Below, piece by piece: positions 36,449 through 45,133 of a DNA stretch of 64,000 nt. The notes beneath the pieces are model-generated. The model did not search any database and was not told the DNA's origin. It saw only the letters and a list, made by a program, of their open reading frames with translations. Numbering within the stretch: position 1 is the stretch's first letter; every line of letters begins with the position of its first letter. The stretch covers positions 920,501-984,500 of the forward strand of contig WLWX01000001.1 in assembly GCA_012103375.1 (NCBI GenBank). Direction: 5' to 3'. The position numbers and the translations under genes were made by a program. Origin of the DNA: Paracoccaceae bacterium. GTDB lineage: Bacteria > Pseudomonadota > Alphaproteobacteria > Rhodobacterales > Rhodobacteraceae.

Positions 36449-37228
36449 ATGGTTCAACTGACGCTTCCCAAGAACAGCCGCATCACCAAGGGCAAGACCT
36501 GGCCCAAGCCTGATGGCGCGACCAACCTGCGGACGTTCCGGATTTATCGCTGGAATCCGGATGATGGCGAAAACCCAAGGGTCGATACATATTTCGTCGA
36601 TATGGACAGCTGCGGCCCGATGGTTCTGGACGCGTTGATCAAGATCAAGAATGAGGTTGATCCGACCCTGACGTTCCGCCGCTCCTGCCGCGAAGGGATT
36701 TGCGGATCCTGCGCGATGAACATCGACGGGGCCAACACGCTGGCCTGCATTTGGGGGCTGGATGATATCAAGGGCGACGTGAAAATCTATCCGCTGCCGC
36801 ATATGCCGGTGGTCAAGGATCTGATCCCGGACCTGACGCATTTCTACGCCCAACACGCCAGCATCATGCCGTGGCTGGAAACCAAGTCGAACACGCCCGC
36901 GAAAGAATGGAAGCAATCGATCGCAGACCGCGAAAAGCTGGACGGCGATTATGAATGCGTCATGTGTGCCTGCTGCTCAACCTCTTGCCCAAGCTATTGG
37001 TGGAACGGCGACCGATACCTCGGCCCCGCGGCCCTGCTGCATGCGCATCGCTGGATCGTCGACAGTCGAGATGAGGCGACGGGTGAGCGGTTGGATGATC
37101 TGGAAGATCCATTCAAACTCTACCGTTGCCACACGATCATGAACTGCACCAAGACCTGCCCCAAGGGTCTGAACCCTGCCAAGGCCATTGCCGAAATCAA
37201 GGGCATGATGGTCGAGCGGATGGTCTGA
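36449..37228 (+). CDS. sdhB: succinate dehydrogenase iron-sulfur subunit
   Basis: 259 residues with all three iron-sulfur centres: 2Fe-2S ligands in [14 protein letters not shown], 4Fe-4S ligands in [17 protein letters not shown] and 3Fe-4S ligands in [17 protein letters not shown]. It passes electrons from SdhA flavin to the SdhCD quinone site. The start [16 protein letters not shown] fits the family. It is separated from sdhCDA by a lipoprotein gene, a broken methyltransferase-glycosyltransferase gene and the 6.9-kb IS block, so it must now use a local promoter or one within the block. The DUF1989 gene follows after 12 bases. Confidence 0.97.
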   Translation: MVQLTLPKNSRITKGKTWPKPDGATNLRTFRIYRWNPDDGENPRVDTYFVDMDSCGPMVLDALIKIKNEVDPTLTFRRSCREGICGSCAMNIDGANTLACIWGLDDIKGDVKIYPLPHMPVVKDLIPDLTHFYAQHASIMPWLETKSNTPAKEWKQSIADREKLDGDYECVMCACCSTSCPSYWWNGDRYLGPAALLHAHRWIVDSRDEATGERLDDLEDPFKLYRCHTIMNCTKTCPKGLNPAKAIAEIKGMMVERMV

Positions 37229-37240
37229 ACGGAGGGCGGA

Positions 37241-38083
37241 ATGTCTGAACGGCCCGCTGATGCTGACAGTCGCCGCGCGGTTGCGCCCGTCATCTGTTAC
37301 CCGGACGATACTCTGCCACGGCCCGATCTTGCCGGGTATCGCGCGGCGCGCGCGACAGCCACGAAGTCGGACGAGGCACTGGCCGCCCCGCGTGAGGCCG
37401 CGACGTTTCACGTTCCCGCCGGGCATTTCTTCCGCATCACCTCGGTCGAGGGGCCACAGGTCGGCGACCTGAACCTGTGGAATTCAAATGACCTGTCCGA
37501 GCGGTTTTACTCTGGTAAAACCCGCGCCCTGCACGGCAGCCATGTGACAACCGGCGACCGCCTCTGGTCGTCATTTCCCACGCTGCGCCCGATGGCGACG
37601 ATTACCGAGGATACGCTGGACTGGTACGGTATCGACGACTTCGGCGGGTCGGTGCATGACGTGATCGGCACGCGTTGCGATCCTTATACTCACAGATTGC
37701 TGGCGGGCGACGATTATCACCATTGCTGCCATTCCAATCTGACCCGCGCATTGGCGGACGAAACGGGATTGTCGCGGGGCCAGGCGGAACCCCATGTCCA
37801 CGACGTGATGAACGTCTTCATGTGCACAGGCTTCACCCGCGACACCGGCCAGTATTTCATGAAGGCCAGCCCGGTCCGCCCCGGCGATTATGTCGAGTTC
37901 TTTGCCGAAATCCCACTTCTCGGCGCGCTCAGCGCTTGTCCGGGTGGGGATTGCAGCAGCACCCATTCGTCGAATGTCGCCGCCTGTTATCCGCTGCTGG
38001 TCGAGGTTTTTGCGCCCGAGATGCCGCCCGAAGGTTGGGCCATCCCGCCGATCAATGCCTATGATCGCACACACGGCAATTGA
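37241..38083 (+). CDS. DUF1989 (urea carboxylase-associated) family protein
   Basis: 280 residues. The motif FHVPAGHFFRITSVEGPQVG, then DLNLWNS, and the HDVIGTRCDPYTHRLL and CCHSNLTRAL segments with conserved His and Cys residues are typical of DUF1989 proteins, found next to urea carboxylase and in guanidine/urea metabolism loci. No such enzymes are nearby. The family may bind metal. It is on the same strand as sdhB with 12 bases between. Confidence 0.85.
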   Translation: MSERPADADSRRAVAPVICYPDDTLPRPDLAGYRAARATATKSDEALAAPREAATFHVPAGHFFRITSVEGPQVGDLNLWNSNDLSERFYSGKTRALHGSHVTTGDRLWSSFPTLRPMATITEDTLDWYGIDDFGGSVHDVIGTRCDPYTHRLLAGDDYHHCCHSNLTRALADETGLSRGQAEPHVHDVMNVFMCTGFTRDTGQYFMKASPVRPGDYVEFFAEIPLLGALSACPGGDCSSTHSSNVAACYPLLVEVFAPEMPPEGWAIPPINAYDRTHGN

Positions 38084-38091
38084 AACGAATT

Positions 38092-38115
38092 GGGCCGCCG
38101 GTATTTGGGCGGCCC
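38092..38115. terminator. bidirectional hairpin between DUF1989 gene and deoD
   Basis: GGGCCGCC and GGCGGCCC form a perfect 8-bp stem around GGTATTTG, between two convergent genes. An outer CAATTGAA/TTCAATTG pair could extend it. No long T-tract follows. Confidence 0.6.
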
Positions 38116-38141
38116 GCAATATTCAATTGATTGGGCAGACG

Positions 38142-38846
38142 TCAGGCGAAGGCAGCTGACAGCGCCATTTCAACCATATCGCCAAAACTACGCTCTCTCT
38201 GGTCGGAGGGCTGTTCTTCTTTTGTAATCAGATGATCTGAGATCGTCAGGATCGCCAGTGCCCGGCACCCGTAACGCGCGGCAAGCGTGTAAAGTTCCGC
38301 CGCCTCCATTTCGACAGCCAGAACGCCGTGGCGCATCAGCTGGTCTGTCAGATCGTCGCGTTCGTCATAGAACACATCCGACGAGTAAATGCCGCCCACA
38401 TGCACCGGAATCGATTTCGCCGCCGCCGCCCCGTGGGCCGCTTGCAGCAATTCATAGTTTGCCGAGGGCGCAAAACTCATTTCCTTGAAGAAACCGCGTG
38501 ACGGTGTTCCCATCGTGGACGAGGTCATGGCGATGACAACGTCGCGCAGTTTAACGTGTTCCTGCATTGCCCCGGCCGAGCCAATTCGGATCAGGGTTTT
38601 GGCCCCGAAGTCCCGGATCAATTCATTGACGTAGATCGACAGGGACGGCATGCCCATGCCCGAGCCCTGAATTGTCACCGGATTGCCATTCCAAGTGCCT
38701 GTGAAACCCAGCATTCCCCGGGTTTCATTGACCAGCCGAACACCCTTGAGGAATTTTTCGGCGGCCCATTTCGCACGATAAGGATCGCCCGGCAACAAAA
38801 CTGTTTCAGCAATGTCGCCGGGCTTGGCGCCAATATGAATTGTCAT
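38142..38846 (-). CDS. deoD: purine nucleoside phosphorylase, DeoD type
   Basis: A 234-residue enzyme that splits purine nucleosides with phosphate to base and ribose-1-phosphate. Family features: [53 protein letters not shown] and the active-site [14 protein letters not shown] followed by [10 protein letters not shown] (Asp). Length is that of hexameric E. coli-type PNP. It is convergent with the DUF1989 gene and close to the H-NS gene on the same strand. Confidence 0.95.
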   Translation of the reverse strand: MTIHIGAKPGDIAETVLLPGDPYRAKWAAEKFLKGVRLVNETRGMLGFTGTWNGNPVTIQGSGMGMPSLSIYVNELIRDFGAKTLIRIGSAGAMQEHVKLRDVVIAMTSSTMGTPSRGFFKEMSFAPSANYELLQAAHGAAAAKSIPVHVGGIYSSDVFYDERDDLTDQLMRHGVLAVEMEAAELYTLAARYGCRALAILTISDHLITKEEQPSDQRERSFGDMVEMALSAAFA

Positions 38847-38861
38847 CAGCGCCGCTCCTGA

Positions 38862-39248
38862 TCAGATTGCGAAGTCTTCGGGCTTCTTGCCCGCTTCAAT
38901 TCCGGATTTGTACCAGGCAGGCTGCCGACCACGACCGCTCCAGGTCTGCTTGGCATCATCCGGATTGCGATATTTGGCAGGTGCCGCGGCTTTTTTCTTT
39001 GCAGGTTTGCGACCGGGCTTGGGGCCAGGTTTGCTGCCTTTTGGCGGACGGCCCGGGCCGCGCTTGGCGCCGCCTGAAAGATCCGCCAGCGAGAAGCCGA
39101 ATTCAGCGGCGGCCTTTTCGGCGGCTTTGCGCGCATCGGCCAATGTTTCTTTGGATTTGTTCGCGATTGCGGTCGCAACGTCCTTTGCCAGTTTTTCCAA
39201 ATCAGATTTGGAAGCGTTCTTCAGGTCTTTTTTACTTACAAGCGCCAT
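38862..39248 (-). CDS. H-NS family nucleoid protein (HvrA-like)
   Basis: About 128 residues. The N-terminal part (SKKDLKNASKSDLEKLAKDV) is a predicted coiled-coil oligomerisation region. A Lys/Pro/Gly-rich linker (AKRGPGRPPKGSKPGPKPGR) contains AT-hook-like GRPPK. The C-terminal DNA-binding domain carries YRNPDDAKQTWSGRGRQPAW, the H-NS/HvrA signature. Such proteins bind AT-rich DNA and silence foreign genes. An in-frame ATG at 39263 would add five residues; both starts have weak ribosome sites. Confidence 0.88.
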   Translation of the reverse strand: MALVSKKDLKNASKSDLEKLAKDVATAIANKSKETLADARKAAEKAAAEFGFSLADLSGGAKRGPGRPPKGSKPGPKPGRKPAKKKAAAPAKYRNPDDAKQTWSGRGRQPAWYKSGIEAGKKPEDFAI

Positions 39249-39877
39249 CTGTGTGGGTTCCATCGTTGATGATAAATATTGGCAATTCTCCTAACGGGAA
39301 TGTCAAACACCAGCAAGACAATTCGCCAAATTGCATTGACCACAATGGTCAAACGGCACGCTTACTCTGCGGCAACATAAGGAGAGTCCACAATATCGAG
39401 TATTTCGGCAATAATCTTGCTGACATTGAAATCACGCGGTGAATAGACGCGCGCAACACCCATACTCATTAGTTTCTTTGCGTCCTCTGGCGGAATAATT
39501 CCGCCAACGACAATGGGAATGTGACCTAATCCATTCGCGACCAACTGGCGGATCGTTTCTTCGACCAATGGCAAATGAGAACCCGACAGGATCGACAGGC
39601 CAATGACATGCGCGCGTCCGTCCCGCGCCGAGGTCACAATTTCATCGGGGGTCAGGCGGATGCCCTGATAATCAATTTCCATCCCGCAGGCCTGCGCACG
39701 CAGCGCAATTTGTTCGGCACCATTGGAATGACCGTCCAATCCGGGTTTGCCCACCAGCAGTTTCAGCCGCTGACCCATCCGATCCGAAATCGCATCCACA
39801 CGAGCGCGCAAATGATCCAGGCCTTCGGTTTGATTTGATGGCGTTGCGGATATTCCTGTCGGTGCACGGTAAAGGCC

Positions 39878-40095
39878 GATTGTGTTGAAAAACTCCGTTT
39901 TAGGGCCTGAACGATGATTTTTCTTTCCATGCAGCCCGATCCTAAATTTTTGGCGCGGGGGTCGGCCCAAATCGCCTACATGCGCTCACGCGCAGCCATG
40001 CGCTGTCTCGTGGTCAAAGCTTTCCGACTATTTCGCTTCATAGGTTTTCGCAAGAAATCCGCGACGCTCTGATTTCGGAGTTTTTCAACACAATC
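39878..40095. mobile_element. 218-bp miniature element, copy 4 (in ecm)
   Basis: Identical to copies 1 and 3. Flanked by perfect GGCC duplications (39874-39877 and 40096-40099). Reading leftward out of it, an open frame starting at a TTG inside the element continues into the Ecm B12-binding domain. Confidence 0.95.
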
Positions 40096-40512
40096 GGCCA
40101 AAGACGCTGCGCATTGCCTCGCCCCATTCGCCGGTTGTGGCGCCTGCCTTGGCGGCGGCAATTGACGGCGGCATGATATTGTCGCCAGTCGCGGCAGCAT
40201 TGCGCAGCGAGTCGAGCGCCGATTTTACCGCGTTTGCGTCGCGCGTTTCGCGCCAGCTATCCAGCGCTGCGATCTGGTCACGCTCGGCCTCGGGATTGGC
40301 TTCCATGATTGTATTTGATCCGGCGGTCAGGGGGCTTTCTTCGCCCTCGGTCCATTTGTTGACACCGACGACAACAGTTTCCCCGGATTCGATCTTTGCA
40401 ATCCGGGCCGCATTGCTTTCGACCAGCCGCGATTTCATGTGACCAATGGCAGACATCGCGCCGCCCATCGCCTCGATCTGCGCCAATTCCGCCCGGGCGG
40501 CGGTTTTCAGCG

Positions 40513-40730
40513 GATTGTGTTGAAAAACTCCGAAATCAGAGCGTCGCGGATTTCTTGCGAAAACCTATGAAGCGAAATAGTCGGAAAGCTTTGACCACGA
40601 GACAGCGCATGGCTGCGCGTGAGCGCATGTAGGCGATTTGGGCCGACCCCCGCGCCAAAAATTTAGGATCGGGCTGCATGGAAAGAAAAATCATCGTTCA
40701 GGCCCTAAAACGGAGTTTTTCAACACAATC
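40513..40730. mobile_element. 218-bp miniature element, copy 5 (in ecm), opposite orientation
   Basis: The reverse complement of copies 1, 3 and 4. Flanked by perfect AGCG duplications (40509-40512 and 40731-40734). Confidence 0.95.
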
Positions 40731-41941
40731 AGCGCCTCGGTTTTTGCATCAATTGCCGGATTTCCATCGAACAGATCGTCGAATTCCAACAGGTCCGTTT
40801 CATAGGCGAGGATTTGCTGCATCCGCATTGACCATTGCTGATCCCAGGGGCGCGGCAATCCAAGCGCCTCGTTCCAGGCGGGCAACTGCACCGCCCGTGC
40901 CCGCGCATTCTTGGACAGCGTCACAGCCAGCATTTCCAGCAGAATGCGCGGCACGTTGTTTTCTGGCTGCTGTTCGGTCAACCCGAGCGAGTTGACCTGA
41001 ACGCCATAGCGGAACCGGCGGAATTTCGCATCGGCAATCTTGTAGCGCTCGCTGCAAACCTCATCCCAGAGGTCCACAAACGCGCGCATCTTGCAGATCT
41101 CGGTTACGAACCGAATTCCCGCATTCACGGAAAATGAAATCCGCCCGACCATTTCCGGGAAATCCTCGGGGGGGACCTTGTCGCGAAGGCCATCGAGCAC
41201 TGCAATGGCCGTGGCCAATGCGAATGCAAGCTCTTCCTCTGGCGTCGCTCCGGCTTCCTGCAAATGATAGGAGCACACATTCATCGGGTTCCAGCGCGGC
41301 ATGTTGGCCCGGGTCCAGGCGGCGACATCGGTGATCAGCCGAAGTGAGGGTTCGGGCGGGCAGATATGCGTCCCCCGGCTAAGGTATTCCTTGACGATGT
41401 CGTTTTGCACCGTTCCCTGCAAAGCCGAGATATCGGCCCCCTGTTCTTCGGCCACTGCGACATACAGCGCCAGTAGCCACGGTGCGGTCGCGTTGATCGT
41501 CATCGAGGTATTCATCCGTTCAACCGGGATCGCATCAAACAGCGCCCGCATGTCGCCCAGATGGCAGATTGGGACACCAACCTTGCCAACCTCGCCGCGC
41601 GCCAGAATGTGATCGCTGTCGTATCCGGTCTGCGTCGGAAGATCGAAGGCCACGCTTAGACCCGTTTGCCCCTTCGCCAGATTTGCCCGGTAAAGCGCGT
41701 TCGAGGCTGCGGCAGTTGAATGTCCCGCATAGGTGCGGATCAGCCAGGGGCGGGATTTGTCGGGCATTGTTCAGATCTCGCTTTGCGATAGTTTCGTAGA
41801 TTATGCGATAGACGGAATTTTCTTGCGCGTCCAGATGCTGCGCCGCCGCAATGCTGGGGCGCTGCCTATTTTGCACTGCTGCATTGCTGCCTTGACGTGT
41901 TGGTATTAAAGGATCGGGGCTGCCCAATCCGATCGGATTTC

Positions 41942-43306
41942 ATGACCCAACCCGTCGTCCTGCCCCTTTGGCTGCTGCTTCTGATCCTCGGCTTTGCGGC
42001 CGTGACGGCAGCGTCCCATCTGCTGTTTCCATCTGTCCGCTGGTTTTTCCGCCGCCGGGCCGAACGGGTCGTCGCGCTGGTCAACCAGCGCCTGCAACGC
42101 CCGATTGAACCGTTCAAGCTGGCGCGCCGCCACGATATGATCCAGCGCCTCAGCTATGACGCTCAGGTCATGGCGGCTGTCGAAGAACACGCGCGCGAAG
42201 AAGGTATCCCCGAAAACGTCGCCTTCGAAAAGGCGCAACGCTATGCGCGTGAAATCGTGCCGTCGTTCAGTGCCAGTGTCTATTTTGGCATCGCGATCCG
42301 GCTGGCACGGTGGCTGTCAACGCGCCTGTTCCGGGTCCGGTTGGGGGCCTATGACGATGCGCTGGAAGAGATTGATCCGAACGCCACCGTCATCTTCGTG
42401 ATCAATCACCGATCCAACATGGACTATGTCCTGGTCACATGGCTGGCGGCGCAACGTTCAGCATTGTCTTACGCGGTGGGTGAATGGGCGCGGGTCTGGC
42501 CGCTGAGTTTCCTGATCCGCTCGATGGGCGCCTACTTCATTCGGCGAAAATCCCGCAACCCGCTCTATCGCAGGGTTCTGGCGCGCTATGTGCAGCTGGC
42601 GACGGCGGCGGGCGTGACGCAGGCGGTCTTTCCCGAAGGAAGCCTTAGTCTGGACGGCAAGGTCGCAGCGCCGAAACTGGGGCTGCTGAGCTATGTGATT
42701 GCCGGATCCGACCCCGATGCGCGTGACGTCGTGTTCGTGCCCGTTGGCCTGAATTATGACCGGGTGATCGAAGACCGTATTCTGACCGAAGCCGCAGCTT
42801 CGGGCGACCGCAGGTTCCGCGCCTCGATCCCGACAGGGCTGCGTTTCGCAGCCCGCTGGGCCTGGCGTCGGATGCGCGGCAAGGCCCGCCGCTTTGGCTT
42901 TGCCGCCGTCAGCTTTGGTTCTCCGCTATCGTTGAAGGGGGTTCTAGATGAACATACCGGCGACCCGACACGCTTTGTCGCGGCCGAACTGTTTCGGCGC
43001 ATCCGCTCGGTTGTGCCGGTGCTGCCCGTCCCGCTGGTGGCGAGCGCGCTGTTGCAGCAGTCCGGGCCGATATCGAAAACCGCACTGACCGCGCGGGTTG
43101 ACGAATTGCTTGGGCGACTGCGCACTGCCGGTGCGCATATGCAATTGCCAGGCAAGGACGCCAGCGCGGCAGTCGATGCCGGGCTGAAGGTTTTGACACT
43201 GCGCAAAATCGTTAGTGAATCCGGTGCGGGCCTGCTGACGGTGGTTCCGGATGAGGCACCGTTGCTCGATTTCTACGCTGCCAGCATTTCCCATCACCTG
43301 AGCTGA
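41942..43306 (+). CDS. PlsC-type 1-acyl-glycerol-3-phosphate/glycerol-3-phosphate acyltransferase
   Basis: 454 residues. An N-terminal membrane helix (LPLWLLLLILGFAAVTAASH) anchors a phosphate acyltransferase domain with block I NHRSNMDYV (H-x4-D catalytic), GAYFIRRKSRNPLYRR and block III VFPEGSLSLDGK. It should transfer acyl chains in membrane lipid synthesis. It is longer than PlsC, with an extra C-terminal region. It lies divergent from ecm with about 170 bases between, and ccr follows on the same strand. Confidence 0.85.
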   Translation: MTQPVVLPLWLLLLILGFAAVTAASHLLFPSVRWFFRRRAERVVALVNQRLQRPIEPFKLARRHDMIQRLSYDAQVMAAVEEHAREEGIPENVAFEKAQRYAREIVPSFSASVYFGIAIRLARWLSTRLFRVRLGAYDDALEEIDPNATVIFVINHRSNMDYVLVTWLAAQRSALSYAVGEWARVWPLSFLIRSMGAYFIRRKSRNPLYRRVLARYVQLATAAGVTQAVFPEGSLSLDGKVAAPKLGLLSYVIAGSDPDARDVVFVPVGLNYDRVIEDRILTEAAASGDRRFRASIPTGLRFAARWAWRRMRGKARRFGFAAVSFGSPLSLKGVLDEHTGDPTRFVAAELFRRIRSVVPVLPVPLVASALLQQSGPISKTALTARVDELLGRLRTAGAHMQLPGKDASAAVDAGLKVLTLRKIVSESGAGLLTVVPDEAPLLDFYAASISHHLS

Positions 43307-43491
43307 CCCGAAACTGGCACGAACGGCATGAAGGCCGCTGGCAAGATCGCCGTGCCGATACTGCACATGCAGAAATTCAAGAAGACACAAAATTACAAGA
43401 ATTGGCATTTTCGGATTGTAATCTTGCGTGATGAGCGATAGCACGCGGTAAACACGGCGCACCGCCGCGCTGCAGCACCGCGAGGATTCCA

Positions 43492-44766
43492 ATGGCACTC
43501 GACACCAACATTGCAGAAAAGAAAGACCTTTATGACATGGGTGAACTGCCGCCGCTGGGCCATGTTCCGGCGCAGATGCACGCCTGGGCGATTCGGCGTG
43601 ATCGGCAGGGCGAACCTGATCAGGCAATGCAGCTGGAGGTCGTCGACACCCCCGCCATCGACAGCCACGAGGTTCTGGTGATGGTGATGGCCGCAGGTGT
43701 CAATTACAACGGCATCTGGGCCGGTCTGGGCATTCCGATCAGTATGTTTGATGTGCACAAGGCCGACTATCACATCGCCGGGTCGGATGCGGCGGGTGTG
43801 GTCTGGGCCGTCGGCGAAAAGGTCAGCCGCTGGAAAGTCGGGGACGAGGTTGTGATTCACTGCAACCAGGACGACGGCGATGACGAAGAATGCAACGGCG
43901 GCGACCCGATGTTCAGCCCCAGTCAGCGGATCTGGGGGTACGAAACCCCCGACGGGTCCTTCGCGCAATTCACCCGCGTTCAGGCCCAGCAACTGATGCC
44001 GCGCCCGCGCCACCTGACGTGGGAGGAATCGGCCTGCTATACCCTGACACTCGCCACAGCTTACCGGATGCTGTTTGGCCACCACCCGCATGAATTGAAA
44101 CCGGGCCAGAACGTACTGGTCTGGGGGGCATCCGGCGGCCTTGGATCCTTCGCAATCCAACTGGTCAACGCGGCAGGCGGCAACGCAATCGGCGTAATCT
44201 CGGACGAAGACAAACGCGACTTCGTCATGGGGCTGGGCGCCAAGGGCGTCATCAACCGCAAGGATTTTTCCTGCTGGGGCCAGATGCCCGTTGTGAACAG
44301 CCCCGAATACAGCAGCTGGCTGAAAGAGGCGCGCCGCTTCGGCAAAGCCATCTGGGAAATCACCGGCAAAGGCATCAGCGTTGACATGGTTTTCGAACAC
44401 CCCGGAGAAGCGACGTTCCCGGTGTCGACCCTTGTGGTCAAAAAGGGCGGCATGGTGGTGATCTGTGCCGGGACGACAGGCTATAATCTGACGCTGGACG
44501 CGCGCTATCTGTGGATGCACCAGAAGCGCGTTCAGGGCAGCCATTTCGCCAACCTCAAACAGGCCAGCGCGGCCAATAAGCTGATGGTCGAACGCCGCCT
44601 CGATCCCTGCATGTCCGAGGTTTTTGCATGGGCCGATGTTCCAGCGGCGCACATCAAGATGCGCAAGAACCAGCATCTGCCGGGCAATATGGCCGTGCTG
44701 GTCCAATCACCGCTTACCGGCCTCAGAACGATTGAGGATGTGATCGAAGCGGGGCAAATTGGCTGA
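43492..44766 (+). CDS. ccr: crotonyl-CoA carboxylase/reductase
   Basis: A 424-residue medium-chain dehydrogenase/reductase that reductively carboxylates crotonyl-CoA to ethylmalonyl-CoA with NADPH and CO2, the defining enzyme of the ethylmalonyl-CoA pathway. Characteristic stretches are MAAGVNYNGIWAGLGIPIS, HKADYHIAGSDAAGVVWAVG, the nucleotide-binding WGASGGLGSFAIQL and VICAGTTGYNLTLDARYLWM. Length is normal. The ribosome site GAGGA precedes the ATG. The downstream mutase gene of the same pathway, ecm, is broken nearby. Confidence 0.96.
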   Translation: MALDTNIAEKKDLYDMGELPPLGHVPAQMHAWAIRRDRQGEPDQAMQLEVVDTPAIDSHEVLVMVMAAGVNYNGIWAGLGIPISMFDVHKADYHIAGSDAAGVVWAVGEKVSRWKVGDEVVIHCNQDDGDDEECNGGDPMFSPSQRIWGYETPDGSFAQFTRVQAQQLMPRPRHLTWEESACYTLTLATAYRMLFGHHPHELKPGQNVLVWGASGGLGSFAIQLVNAAGGNAIGVISDEDKRDFVMGLGAKGVINRKDFSCWGQMPVVNSPEYSSWLKEARRFGKAIWEITGKGISVDMVFEHPGEATFPVSTLVVKKGGMVVICAGTTGYNLTLDARYLWMHQKRVQGSHFANLKQASAANKLMVERRLDPCMSEVFAWADVPAAHIKMRKNQHLPGNMAVLVQSPLTGLRTIEDVIEAGQIG

Positions 44767-44921
44767 TTGTTCAGATAACTGGCGGATAATCTCGGGTTTA
44801 CCCTACGTTAATTATGAAATGCTGACGATGAGTGTTTGCTTCGCTGCATCTGGTCCGCAATAATACACCAATTGGGGGAAATCGATTTAGCGGGGCCGCA
44901 CATGTGTGATGCGGATTATTC

Positions 44922-45092
44922 ATGACACATTTTTGGATTCTGGAAGTCCTGGCCGATCTTGAGAAATTTTCGGCGCAGAACGGCTTGCTTCAACTTGCAG
45001 AGCAACTCAGCAAATGCCGCGAAGTGGCCTTGAAAGAACTTGGGTCGCCAACGGCTGCGAAGGAATTGCAGAAAATCGGTACTGACAAGTAA
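44922..45092 (+). CDS. small conserved protein, 56 residues
   Basis: MTHFWILEVLADLEKFSAQN opens a 56-residue frame ending KELQKIGTDK. The acidic/hydrophobic helix pattern (LLQLAEQLSKCREVALKEL) suggests one or two amphipathic helices. I recognise similar small proteins in Rhodobacterales, but the function is unknown. It lies between ccr and the helicase gene on the same strand, 41 bases before the latter. Confidence 0.65.
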   Translation: MTHFWILEVLADLEKFSAQNGLLQLAEQLSKCREVALKELGSPTAAKELQKIGTDK

Positions 45093-45133
45093 CGCGGCTG
45101 GCGGGTTGAAGCACGCACGGATAAGCTGCGCCC

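Larger units (their letters stand above)
39362..41767 (-). pseudogene. ecm: ethylmalonyl-CoA mutase, broken in three by two MITEs
   Basis: The B12-dependent mutase of the ethylmalonyl-CoA pathway (ethylmalonyl-CoA to methylsuccinyl-CoA). Segments: N-terminal 41767-40731 (TIM-barrel substrate domain, IRTYAGHSTAAASNALYRAN, FDLPTQTGYDSDH); middle 40512-40096 (ESGETVVVGVNKWTEGE); C-terminal 39877-39362, the B12-binding domain (KLLVGKPGLDGHSNGAEQIA). Insertions carry exact duplications CGCT and GGCC (read on this strand). Deleting each element plus one duplication restores EALKTAARAEL and RSVFGLYRAPTG and a 1962-bp frame (653 residues), the normal Ecm length. As it stands no full-length protein can be made. 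The N-terminal piece would end with 13 MITE-encoded residues. Confidence 0.93.

Noticed and set aside
39878..40095. 218-bp elements as group II introns or other self-splicing sequences
   Set aside because: Perfect terminal inverted repeats and 4-bp target duplications are DNA-transposon marks. No intron domain V-like or group I core pattern was seen, and copies occur in both orientations within one gene.
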